A stretch of DNA of 13,097 nt, taken from assembly GCA_003695725.1 (NCBI GenBank), contig RFHX01000271.1, positions 1 through 13,097 of the forward strand, written 5' to 3'. The translations under genes and the position numbers were made by a program. Of the stretch, positions 1 through 6,724 are shown piece by piece (within the stretch, counting starts at the first letter, position 1; each line of letters begins with the position of its first letter). Below the pieces are notes generated by a model that was given only the letters and a program-made list of their open reading frames with translations, ran no database searches and was not told where the DNA came from. The stretch is from Candidatus Schekmanbacteria bacterium (GTDB lineage Bacteria; Schekmanbacteria; GWA2-38-11; J061).

Positions 1-115
1 GGTATATGGCATATATTTTTACATCAATACCCTCCTCTAAAAGTCCGGTTATCTGATTTAGAATAAATGTTTCAGAAATGGAAGGGAACCCATTCAAAAG
101 AAAAGCAATTTTCAA
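1..115 (-). CDS. Family 4 glycosyltransferase, N-terminal fragment (runs off the window)
   Basis: Reading the minus strand from a TTG at 115 gives 38 codons that begin MKIAFLLNGFPSISETFILN and continue QITGLLEEGIDVKIYA. This is the typical opening of GT-B fold, family 4 glycosyltransferases of the WcaL/exopolysaccharide type: a first beta strand with hydrophobic residues, the FPS-SETFI-NQI motif, then a helix and a second strand. Such enzymes transfer a sugar from a nucleotide donor in surface polysaccharide synthesis. An AGGAGG site lies at 128-133, about 11 bases upstream of the TTG, which supports this start; no ATG is available in frame. The remaining 300 or so residues, including the C-terminal donor-binding domain, are outside the window. 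The exact sugar and acceptor cannot be told from this piece. It is separated from the peroxiredoxin by about 400 bases and probably has its own promoter. Confidence 0.82.
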   Translation of the reverse strand, partial: MKIAFLLNGFPSISETFILNQITGLLEEGIDVKIYAIY

Positions 116-514
116 TTTTTTTATAAACCTCCTAACAAAGACAATTTCTAATATAATGAGATTTTCTGGACTAATTCAGATTATCTATCAGAAGCAGGAT
201 TTAGGCAAAGTAAAAAAACTCACAGGATTAAAAAGGAAAAATTATCTTCAAAGTACAAATTTTATCTGCTAATCTTATTTTTCCTTCTTTCTTTACAAAA
301 TCATACCTTGTAAAATTTTTCTAACATTCTACAGCCTCAATTGTCCGATTACTCGACACTCGCTCTATGCCCCATTGAAGAGATTTATTTCATCAATGCT
401 TAACGAGAACGGATTCATCAATCGAGGCAGATGACAACTAATTTTTGAAAAAAATATGCAAAGAGCAGTATTCATTCAAAGTTATATTAGCTTTTATATT
501 ATTTCTCTATTGAA
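116..514. other. Gene-free intergenic region with a more GC-rich patch
   Basis: About 400 bases lie between the peroxiredoxin stop and the glycosyltransferase start. Most of it is very AT-rich. A patch near 330-430 is clearly richer in G and C and contains a direct repeat TTCATCAAT (389-397 and 414-422). No convincing gene, hairpin terminator or consensus promoter was found. An 8-bp inverted repeat GGAAAAAT/ATTTTTCC (235-242, 277-284) is too AT-rich and too far apart to call a terminator. The region should hold the glycosyltransferase promoter, since the AGGAGG site at 128-133 serves that gene, but I could not locate it. Confidence 0.5.
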
Positions 515-1039
515 CTATGCTTTCCCTAATGTTTTTTTGCCCTTCTCCCAATTTACTGGACACAATTCCCCTGTCTGTAAAGCTTCTAGTACACGAAGTG
601 TCTCATTTACATTTCGACCCACACTTAAATCATGAACGACCTGATATCTCAATTTTCCATCAGGGTCTATGATGAACAACCCTCTAAGCGCTATTCCTTC
701 TTCCTCTATCAAGACGCCGTAATCTCTGCTAACTTTATGGTTGGTGTCACTCAATAATGGATATTTCAATCCTTTCAAGTCTCTTTCAATCCATGCAAGG
801 TGTGAAAACTTGCTGTCAGTGCTAACGCCAAATACTTCTGCATTAAGTTTTTTGAATTTTTCATAATTCCTGCTAAATTCAGTAATCTCTGTTGGACATA
901 CAAATGTAAAGTCAAGAGGATAAAAGAATAATACTACCCACTTGCCCCTATATTTTTTAAGAGTATATTTTTTGAATTTTTCATTATAAACTCCTTCCAT
1001 AGTAAAATCCGGGGCTAATTCTCCAACTTTAACAGCCAT
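515..1039 (-). CDS. Typical 2-Cys peroxiredoxin (AhpC/Prx1 family)
   Basis: A 174-aa thiol peroxidase that reduces hydrogen peroxide and organic hydroperoxides in the cytoplasm. The thioredoxin fold is complete: strand VVLFFYPLDF, then FTFVCPTE with the peroxidatic cysteine Cys48, and GELCPVNW with the resolving cysteine Cys160. Pro41, Thr45 and the DF-TFVCPTE signature agree with the Prx1/AhpC subfamily. The C-terminus ends about 14 residues after Cys160 and lacks the YF extension that makes eukaryotic enzymes sensitive to overoxidation, so a robust enzyme is likely (inference). The start is the ATG at 1039, because GGGAGGG (1046-1052) sits 6 bases before it; the ATG at 1045 touches this site and a TTG at 1054 precedes it. 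No reductase (AhpF) is adjacent. It lies 56 bases downstream of the DUF169 gene in the same direction. Confidence 0.96.
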   Translation of the reverse strand: MAVKVGELAPDFTMEGVYNEKFKKYTLKKYRGKWVVLFFYPLDFTFVCPTEITEFSRNYEKFKKLNAEVFGVSTDSKFSHLAWIERDLKGLKYPLLSDTNHKVSRDYGVLIEEEGIALRGLFIIDPDGKLRYQVVHDLSVGRNVNETLRVLEALQTGELCPVNWEKGKKTLGKA

Positions 1040-1095
1040 AGCCATCCCTCCCAAAAAAATGTTATCAGAATCAATTCAGTAAAAAAGGTTTAATC

Positions 1096-1887
1096 TCAAC
1101 TCTTTTCCCAATCATTCATAACTGCTTTGTATTTTTCAGGAAATTCTCCTTCATATCTCAAATAATTTGGAATAGGGTAACGAATGCCTGCTTTGTGAGT
1201 CTCCTCCAATCCCCTGCAAATAGATTCTGCCTCATCATAGGGAAATGAAAAAGCCATTTCATCATCCTGCGTTTGGGCAAATACTCTGTCTCCATAACAG
1301 GGAAGTATTACTTGGCATCTTTTGTTTTTCATTGTCTCGATAACGATGTCAGCACAATCCACCCTTCCGCAAAACTTTGAATGTAGATAACCTCCTCTCT
1401 CATATAAAGAAGCAACGAGAAGGCGCATAACCTGCGCTGAGTTTCCATAAATGCAAACTATATCTGGCATAAATTTGCCTGAAAAAAGAGGGGCAACCAA
1501 AATTTTTTCATATTTCCCATATTCAAACTTTGGGCATTCTTTTTCAGTTTTTGCACCTTCCTTCTCTGAAGCATTATACATACCTGCACAGGCAACACCA
1601 CTGTAATATTTCTCACTTGCCTTTTCAAAACCAAAGACAATCTTTGTTATGGGACAATTGATATCAGCTTCCCCCATTGCAATTGTCCATCCATAGCGTC
1701 GTGCAATTGAAATCCCCTGACAAATAGCTATTCTTTTGTTCAAATCTCGAAGAGGGACTTTTGTTTTATCAGGAATAGAATCACCTGCTTTCAACATCTT
1801 GATTGCAAGAGGAAAGGACTGTGGCCTCAAATAGAATTCAAGTTTTTCGTTAAACTTGCGGCAGTCCATCTGTTTTATCTTCGTCAT
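1096..1887 (-). CDS. DUF169 family protein (COG2043-like), cysteine-rich
   Basis: A 263-aa protein that I assign to DUF169, a family of unknown function common in anaerobic bacteria and archaea. The N-terminal LRPQSFPLAIKML segment (residues 20-32) and the CQGISIARR segment (56-64) are family hallmarks. It has 11 cysteines (9, 56, 78, 100, 118, 145, 173, 178, 191, 197, 224), with C173/C178 and C191/C197 as close pairs, which would fit a metal centre or redox function, though this is inference. No signal peptide or membrane segment is evident. The ATG at 1887 follows directly after the TAA of the tandem knuckle protein (TAAATG), with no good ribosome site of its own, so translational coupling is likely. 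An internal ATG (codon 7) is an alternative start. Function not known. Confidence 0.88.
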   Translation of the reverse strand: MTKIKQMDCRKFNEKLEFYLRPQSFPLAIKMLKAGDSIPDKTKVPLRDLNKRIAICQGISIARRYGWTIAMGEADINCPITKIVFGFEKASEKYYSGVACAGMYNASEKEGAKTEKECPKFEYGKYEKILVAPLFSGKFMPDIVCIYGNSAQVMRLLVASLYERGGYLHSKFCGRVDCADIVIETMKNKRCQVILPCYGDRVFAQTQDDEMAFSFPYDEAESICRGLEETHKAGIRYPIPNYLRYEGEFPEKYKAVMNDWEKS

Positions 1888-2145
1888 TTATTCTATTTCA
1901 TTCGGTTTGCAGAGCAATTCCTTCTTATCTGCTACCCGTCCGCAGTTTCCACAGACAAATTTCAGTTCCGTTATCTTTGGTTTGCATATATGTTTTTTAT
2001 CCGTTGCAGTCCTTCCACAGTATTCACAGGTATATGCTTCCTTTTTTTCAACATATTCAGGATTGCAAAGATGGCTTATTTCAGTACTTATTTTTCCGCA
2101 AGTCTTACAGGTGTATGTTGCAGATTCGTTTTTTTCTTCCGACAT
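1888..2145 (-). CDS. Small protein with three tandem CxxC zinc-ribbon-like repeats
   Basis: An 85-aa soluble protein made almost wholly of three copies of one unit, C-x2-CG-x9-C-x-P. The cysteines are C13/C16/C27, C40/C43/C54 and C65/C68/C79, with each unit 25-27 residues from the next. In the first two units a histidine stands two residues before the third cysteine (H25, H52), giving CxxC...HxC, a full set of ligands for one metal ion; the third unit has E76-L-L-C instead. Zinc binding is the natural reading, but iron cannot be excluded. I do not recognise a named family. The start is secure: GGGAGGA lies just upstream of the ATG at 2145. The DUF169 gene begins at the base after its stop codon, so the two products are probably made together and may act together. 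Confidence 0.85.
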   Translation of the reverse strand: MSEEKNESATYTCKTCGKISTEISHLCNPEYVEKKEAYTCEYCGRTATDKKHICKPKITELKFVCGNCGRVADKKELLCKPNEIE

Positions 2146-2181
2146 AATATTTCCTCCCTTTATTTGGTAGTGTTGGGTTTC

Positions 2182-2925
2182 TCACCTTAACTTTTGGCCT
2201 CCATCGATTGTCAAAACTTCGCCAGTCGTAAAATTTGATTCAGAAAGCAAAAAAACGACTGCTTTCGCTATATCTTCAAATTTTCCTGTCTTCTTAAGAG
2301 GTATTCTCTTTACTATCCTTTCCCGTATTTCATCACTATAACTATCAGGAAGCGTAATCATCCCCGGGGCAATGGCATTTACCTGAATCTCAGGAGCCAG
2401 TGCAACAGCAAGACACTGAGTCAACATAATAAGTCCTGCTTTCGAAGCGCAATAAGGAATCGATTTAGGCCAAGGCCTTATTCCCCCAAGAGACGAAATA
2501 TTGACAATTTTTCCAGACCCTTGTCTTTTCATATACTCGGCAGCTTTTTGGGCACAAAAAAAGGGACCGGTAAGATTTGTAGTCAAAGCATCAAACCACA
2601 TCTTCCTATCAACCTTATCTATGTCTGCAGACTGAAAATAGCCCGCATTATTTATCAAATAATCAATCCCTCCTAAACCTCTCACCGCAGATTCTACAAA
2701 TCCTTCAGCTTCAGAGCTTTTTCTGATATCAGCTTTGACGGACAAGGCCTTCACGCCGAAAGCTTGAATCTCTTTTACTGTCATTTCTGCTTCCCTGAAG
2801 GATTTGTAGTATCCAACAGCAATATCCACTCCAAGGCGGGCAAGTTCCAATGCAATAATCCTTCCCATATTCTTTGCTCCGCCTGTGATTACCGCTTTTT
2901 TCCCTTTTAATGATATTTCCTTCAT
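2182..2925 (-). CDS. Short-chain dehydrogenase/reductase (SDR), pteridine reductase/FabG-like
   Basis: A 247-aa NAD(P)-dependent oxidoreductase with a complete classical SDR Rossmann fold. Visible elements are the cofactor loop TGGAKNMG (14-21), the adenine-site Asp66, NNAG (92-95), and the catalytic set Asn117, Ser145, Tyr158 and Lys162 (YCASK), followed by the C-terminal TGEVLTIDGG strand. The middle glycine of the usual TGxxxGxG loop is replaced by Asn19. A non-glycine residue here also occurs in pteridine reductases and FolM-like enzymes (TGxxxRxG), so a PTR1-like or FabG-like 3-oxoacyl reductase role is possible; the substrate cannot be read from sequence. It starts 14 bases after the stop of the aspartase-like gene, with an AAAGAGAG ribosome site, and is probably in the same operon. 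Confidence 0.93.
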   Translation of the reverse strand: MKEISLKGKKAVITGGAKNMGRIIALELARLGVDIAVGYYKSFREAEMTVKEIQAFGVKALSVKADIRKSSEAEGFVESAVRGLGGIDYLINNAGYFQSADIDKVDRKMWFDALTTNLTGPFFCAQKAAEYMKRQGSGKIVNISSLGGIRPWPKSIPYCASKAGLIMLTQCLAVALAPEIQVNAIAPGMITLPDSYSDEIRERIVKRIPLKKTGKFEDIAKAVVFLLSESNFTTGEVLTIDGGQKLR

Positions 2926-2939
2926 AACTCTCTTTTTCG

Positions 2940-4334
2940 TTATGTCGAAAGAAGTTTCTCAATTTCCTTTTCTGTCAAAATTTTTTTCTCCCTTATAATA
3001 TCGATTACTGATTTTTTGCTCCTCTTTGCAAGTTTTACTATCTCTGCCGCCCGGCTGTATCCTATATATCTATTGAGTGCTGTTGCGATTCCTTCGCTTC
3101 TTTCAGCATAAAAACGACATATACCTTTATTGGCTGATATTCCAACGATGCACTTTTCACGAAACATCTTTAACCCCGCAGCCAAAATTTTAAGGCTGTT
3201 TACGATATTAAAAGCTATTAAAGGCATCATCACATTGAGCTCGAGCTGTCCTGCTTGAGAGGCATAGGAAATGGCCGTATCATTGCCTATTACTTGATAA
3301 CAGACCATATTCATCGCCTCAGCAATCACAGGATTGACTTTGCCGGGCATAATGGATGAGCCGGGTTGGACTGGAGGAAGATTGATTTCATTGAGGCCAG
3401 TTGCAGGACCTGAAGACATTAAACGCAGGTCATTGCATATTCTCGATAGGTCTATGGCATAGTTTTTTAAAGAGCTCGAAAGCTGTAAGAAAGGAGACAT
3501 ACTCTGCATTGCTTCGAACAGATTTTTCGCCGATTTAAGCTTCAGTCCTGTCTCCTGCGCCAAATATTTCACAACTAATTTTTTATAACCTTCAGCCGTA
3601 TTGATGCCGCTGCCAACAGCTGAACCGCCGATGCCAAGCTCTTGTAATGACGGTACACACAATGAGATATTGTAATGCCATCTCTCTACATTCTGTGCAT
3701 AAGCGCCAAATTCATTACCCAATGTCATTGGCACAGCATCCTGAAGATGTGTTCTTCCTGACTTTACTACATCTCTAAATTCTTTTTCCTTCTTCCTCAA
3801 AGAATCAGATAGTTTTTCAGTTTCATCAAGAACTCCTTTCAAAAGGCGAAGAGAAGCAATTCGCATTGCAGTTGGGAAGACATCGTTTGTCGATTGTCCA
3901 TAATTGACATGATCATTGGGATGGATGGGGACATAAGTACCGCGCTCACTGCCAAGTATTTCATTTGCCCTATTTGCAATCACTTCGTTTACATTCATAT
4001 GCGATGAAGTGCCTGCACCTGCCTGATAGGCATCTACAACGAAATGTTCATCAAATTTTCCTGCAACAATTTCTTTAGATGCTTTTATGATGGCATTTGA
4101 AATTTTTTTACTCAGGACCTTCAGATCGGCGTTGGCTCGAGCAGCTGCAGACTTTATTTCAGCAATGGCATAAATTATTTCGCTGGGAGTCTTTGCACTG
4201 CTTATTTCGAAATTTTCCACAGCACGCAAGGTTTGGATGCCATAGTAAGCTTCTACAGGGATTTTCTTTTTACCCAAGGAATCATTTTCGACTCTAAACT
4301 TCCTTTTACCTCTTTTGGTTTTCTTATTGCCCAT
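2940..4334 (-). CDS. aspA: Aspartase/fumarase superfamily lyase, most likely aspartate ammonia-lyase
   Basis: A 464-aa homotetrameric lyase. Superfamily signatures are GAGTSSHMN (106-114), GQSTND (146-151), the conserved THLQD (195-199) and the mobile SS loop GSSIMPGKVNPV (325-336), whose serine is the catalytic base. Aspartase catalyses L-aspartate = fumarate + ammonia; class II fumarase hydrates fumarate. Features that resemble aspartase more are YYGIQTLRAVENFEIS near the N-terminus, QDAVPMTLG, and the C-terminal FREKCIVGI-AN block, where fumarases differ. The replacement of the usual N-MN by SHMN is unusual for both. The first 12 residues are a strongly basic extension. The start is secure: GGAGGGAG precedes the ATG, and this ATG shares one base with the TAA of the adenosyltransferase gene (TAATG), so translation is coupled. 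Assignment to aspartase over fumarase is about 70-75% likely. Confidence 0.8.
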   Translation of the reverse strand: MGNKKTKRGKRKFRVENDSLGKKKIPVEAYYGIQTLRAVENFEISSAKTPSEIIYAIAEIKSAAARANADLKVLSKKISNAIIKASKEIVAGKFDEHFVVDAYQAGAGTSSHMNVNEVIANRANEILGSERGTYVPIHPNDHVNYGQSTNDVFPTAMRIASLRLLKGVLDETEKLSDSLRKKEKEFRDVVKSGRTHLQDAVPMTLGNEFGAYAQNVERWHYNISLCVPSLQELGIGGSAVGSGINTAEGYKKLVVKYLAQETGLKLKSAKNLFEAMQSMSPFLQLSSSLKNYAIDLSRICNDLRLMSSGPATGLNEINLPPVQPGSSIMPGKVNPVIAEAMNMVCYQVIGNDTAISYASQAGQLELNVMMPLIAFNIVNSLKILAAGLKMFREKCIVGISANKGICRFYAERSEGIATALNRYIGYSRAAEIVKLAKRSKKSVIDIIREKKILTEKEIEKLLST

Positions 4335-4852
4335 TATCTCCCTCCTGCTTCAAGGCATGCAAGGAGATAAACGATATCTGACAATCGGTTGACATATTTA
4401 AGAAGATTGGGACTTACGCCTTCCTCCTTTTCCGAAAGTTCAACAATCCTTCTTTCCGCACGCCTTATCACAGTCCTTGCAATATGAAGCAGTGAGGAAG
4501 AGAGATTTTCACCTGGAAGCACGAGAGAGGGAGGCAATTCAAGTTCTTCTTCCAATTCCTTGATCCATAATTCAATCTGTGAGATTTCTTCTTCTCCAAT
4601 GAATTTCTTTATTTTACTGCGTTTTTCAGGTGAAGTCGCCAATTCAGTACAAAGCGGGAAAAGAGAAGATTGTATATAGATGATTATCTCCTTTGTCTTT
4701 GGATTTTCTGCTATACATCTTGCCGCACCAAGATATGCACCAAATTCATCGACCGTGCCATAAGCTTCAGGCCTTAAACTATATTTTTTTACTCTTTCGC
4801 CACTGTAAAGGCTTGTCGTACCTTTATCTCCTGCGCCCGTAGATATTGACAT
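4334..4852 (-). CDS. Corrinoid adenosyltransferase, PduO/MMAB type
   Basis: A 172-aa five-helix-bundle enzyme that transfers the adenosyl group of ATP to cob(I)alamin, forming adenosylcobalamin. The ATP-binding N-terminal TGAGDKGTTSLYSGE (5-19) is intact, as are R27-PEAYGTVDE (27-36), the RTVIRRAERR helix (126-135) with the arginine and glutamate residues used for ATP and subunit contacts, and the NRLSD motif (155-159). Length fits the compact bacterial form. AAAGGG lies 7 bases before the ATG. The gene is 18 bases downstream of the nicotinamidase-like gene and overlaps the next gene by one base. No adenosylcobalamin-dependent mutase or other cobalamin gene is in the window, so its client enzyme is unknown. 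Confidence 0.95.
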   Translation of the reverse strand: MSISTGAGDKGTTSLYSGERVKKYSLRPEAYGTVDEFGAYLGAARCIAENPKTKEIIIYIQSSLFPLCTELATSPEKRSKIKKFIGEEEISQIELWIKELEEELELPPSLVLPGENLSSSLLHIARTVIRRAERRIVELSEKEEGVSPNLLKYVNRLSDIVYLLACLEAGGR

Positions 4853-4870
4853 CCTATTACCCTTTCATAA

Positions 4871-5389
4871 TCAAATAACTTTTGCTCCCAATATTTTTTC
4901 CATATGATCTAAAGCAAACTTATGAGCTTTTTTATCGAAAGAAGCAACGCAATCTGCAGGAACTATTACATCATAGTCTCGCGAACGAAGGTCTGCAACG
5001 GTATACATTACACATATATCGGTGCATACACCAACAGCAGTTATAGATTCATCGTCTGCCGTGTTTTTTCTCAATATCTCATCAAGGTTTGTTCCAAAGA
5101 AACCACTGAAGCGGGTTTTTGGTACATCGATCCCCTTTTTCCAAAACTCCTGTAGCTCAGGAACAACCTGTGATTCTATAGAGCCCTCGAGGCAATGTTT
5201 TGGGAAAACACGAAATTCAGGATCATCTTCGCGATGTTCATCGCGCAAAAATATGACCTTTTCTTTCTCAATTCTTTTTTCAAGAAGGTTTCTAATCGGT
5301 AATATGATTTTTCTTGAATCTGTACCGCAAAAGAGGGGATAACCCTTTTCAAGAAATCCCCTGAGCATATCTATAACAATGATTGCCAT
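4871..5389 (-). CDS. Isochorismatase-superfamily cysteine hydrolase, probable nicotinamidase
   Basis: A 172-aa cytoplasmic hydrolase. The catalytic triad of the family is visible: Asp7 (IIVIDMLRGF), Lys91 (VPKTRFSGFFGT) and Cys126 in VGVCTDICV. Possible metal ligands in nicotinamidase positions are Asp50, His52 and His65 (D-E-H-REDD and FPKHCLEG). The DPEF...FPKHC-EG pattern resembles nicotinamidase/pyrazinamidase, which turns nicotinamide into nicotinate for NAD salvage, more than isochorismatase or carbamoylsarcosine hydrolase. It follows the E2 gene by 24 bases with GGTGG as ribosome site and so lies between an NAD-using dehydrogenase and the adenosyltransferase. No nicotinate phosphoribosyltransferase is nearby to confirm the pathway. 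The superfamily is certain, the substrate probable. Confidence 0.85.
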   Translation of the reverse strand: MAIIVIDMLRGFLEKGYPLFCGTDSRKIILPIRNLLEKRIEKEKVIFLRDEHREDDPEFRVFPKHCLEGSIESQVVPELQEFWKKGIDVPKTRFSGFFGTNLDEILRKNTADDESITAVGVCTDICVMYTVADLRSRDYDVIVPADCVASFDKKAHKFALDHMEKILGAKVI

Positions 5390-5413
5390 AAAACCACCCG
5401 GGGATTGGATTGC

Positions 5414-6691
5414 TTAAACAAACTCTACAATCCACATTTCAGGTTCTTCAAGATACTCTTTTACCCTATGCAGAAATTTGACAGCAGGCACACCGTCAAC
5501 TACTCTATGGTCAAATGAAAGACAGAGGTTCATCATCCATCTTTTAGTAATCTCGCCTTCAAAGACAACAGGTTTTTCCATTATTTTGTGGACACCGAGA
5601 ATAGCTACTTCCGGATAATTGATAATAGGAGTTGAAGCAATTGCGCCATAGCCACCTGCGTTAGTTATTGTAAAGGTGCCTTCATGGACATCTTGTAAAG
5701 AAAGTTTGTCTCCTCTCGCTTTCCTTGCAAGCTCTTCCAATTCCTTAGCAATCTCCCTGACACTCTTCTTGTCAGCTGAATGGATTACAGGGACAATCAA
5801 TCCTCTTTCCGTGGCAACGGCAACACCAATATTATAGTATTTCTTAACCTTTATCTCATCATTCACGAGGGAGGAATTCAGAACAGGGAACTCTTTCAGC
5901 GCCAAAACGACTGCTTTTATTATAAATGGCATATATGTGAGATGGATGCCGTACTTTTCATTGATTGCCTGTCTGCGCTTCTTCAAAAAATTTACCCATC
6001 CTGTCATATCTGCCTCATCCCATGTGGTTACATGAGGCGCTTCCTTTTTGCTTCTCAACATTTGACGGGCAATTGCTTTTCTGACAGCAGAAAGAGGAAC
6101 AATCTCTTCTTCCTTTTCACCTTCCTTCAAGGGAACTTTCTTGACAACTCCTGCCCAAAATTCTGGATGAAGGTCTAAAATTTCTTCATCTACTATTCCT
6201 TCCGCTTTCTTTTCAACATAAGCAAGGATATCATCTCGTGTTACTCTGCCACCTGCACCTGTACCTTGAATCTCCTCAGGGTCTATTCCATACTCCCTTG
6301 CAAGCCGTCTAACAGCAGGTGAATAGCGTCTTTTTTCAGTTTTTTCCTTCTTTGCTTTTTCTATAGCGGCTGTTGGCTCTTCAAGAATTTCGGCAGGTTT
6401 TATTCCTGCTCTTTCCTCTTCTGTCTCAGTCTCTTCTACTTTTGCTTCTTCTCCTTCAAGAGCAATCAATCCAAGTTTTGTACCAACTGCAACGGTCTCT
6501 TCTTCTTTAACGAGTATTTTCAAAAGGATTCCGTCAGCAGGACAGGGGACCTCAATATTCACCTTATCCGTGTTTATTTCAAGGAGTGGCTCATCTTTGA
6601 CGACTTTGTCCCCTTCCTTTTTAAACCATTTTGCAATTGTACCTTCAACAACACTTTCTCCAAGCTGTGGCATAATAACAGGGACAGGCAT
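5414..6691 (-). CDS. 2-oxoacid dehydrogenase E2 component (dihydrolipoamide acyltransferase)
   Basis: A 425-aa core subunit that accepts the acyl group from E1 on a lipoyl arm and passes it to coenzyme A. Domains in order: one lipoyl domain (about 2-77) with the lipoylated Lys43 in INTDKVNIEV; an acidic then Lys-rich linker (80-120); the peripheral subunit-binding domain (122-160, SPAVRRLAREYGI...GTGAGGRVT); and the catalytic domain (about 195-425) ending in SFDHRVVDG with catalytic His395 and Asp399. A stretch of about 30 residues (163-193) links the binding domain to the core. AAAGGAGAT precedes the ATG. Since it follows E1alpha and E1beta in the same operon, it belongs to a pyruvate, branched-chain or acetoin dehydrogenase complex; the sequence alone does not decide which. 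Succinyltransferase (SucB) is less likely because the two-subunit E1 differs from SucA. Confidence 0.95.
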   Translation of the reverse strand: MPVPVIMPQLGESVVEGTIAKWFKKEGDKVVKDEPLLEINTDKVNIEVPCPADGILLKILVKEEETVAVGTKLGLIALEGEEAKVEETETEEERAGIKPAEILEEPTAAIEKAKKEKTEKRRYSPAVRRLAREYGIDPEEIQGTGAGGRVTRDDILAYVEKKAEGIVDEEILDLHPEFWAGVVKKVPLKEGEKEEEIVPLSAVRKAIARQMLRSKKEAPHVTTWDEADMTGWVNFLKKRRQAINEKYGIHLTYMPFIIKAVVLALKEFPVLNSSLVNDEIKVKKYYNIGVAVATERGLIVPVIHSADKKSVREIAKELEELARKARGDKLSLQDVHEGTFTITNAGGYGAIASTPIINYPEVAILGVHKIMEKPVVFEGEITKRWMMNLCLSFDHRVVDGVPAVKFLHRVKEYLEEPEMWIVEFV

Positions 6692-6724
6692 AAATAAATC
6701 TCCTTTAAAGAAATCCTGCTAAAA

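Noticed and set aside
78-272. 64-aa plus-strand open frame (starts MEGNPFKRKA)
   Set aside because: It lies antisense to the glycosyltransferase start and runs into AT-rich DNA; composition is Lys/Asn/Ile-rich by chance and no ribosome site precedes it.
235-284. 8-bp inverted repeat GGAAAAAT/ATTTTTCC as a terminator
   Set aside because: Weak AT-rich stem with a loop of more than 30 bases and no proper T-run.
365-475. 36-aa minus-strand frame starting at ATG 475
   Set aside because: No ribosome site, no recognisable motif, and it crosses the boundary of the GC-richer patch; likely chance.
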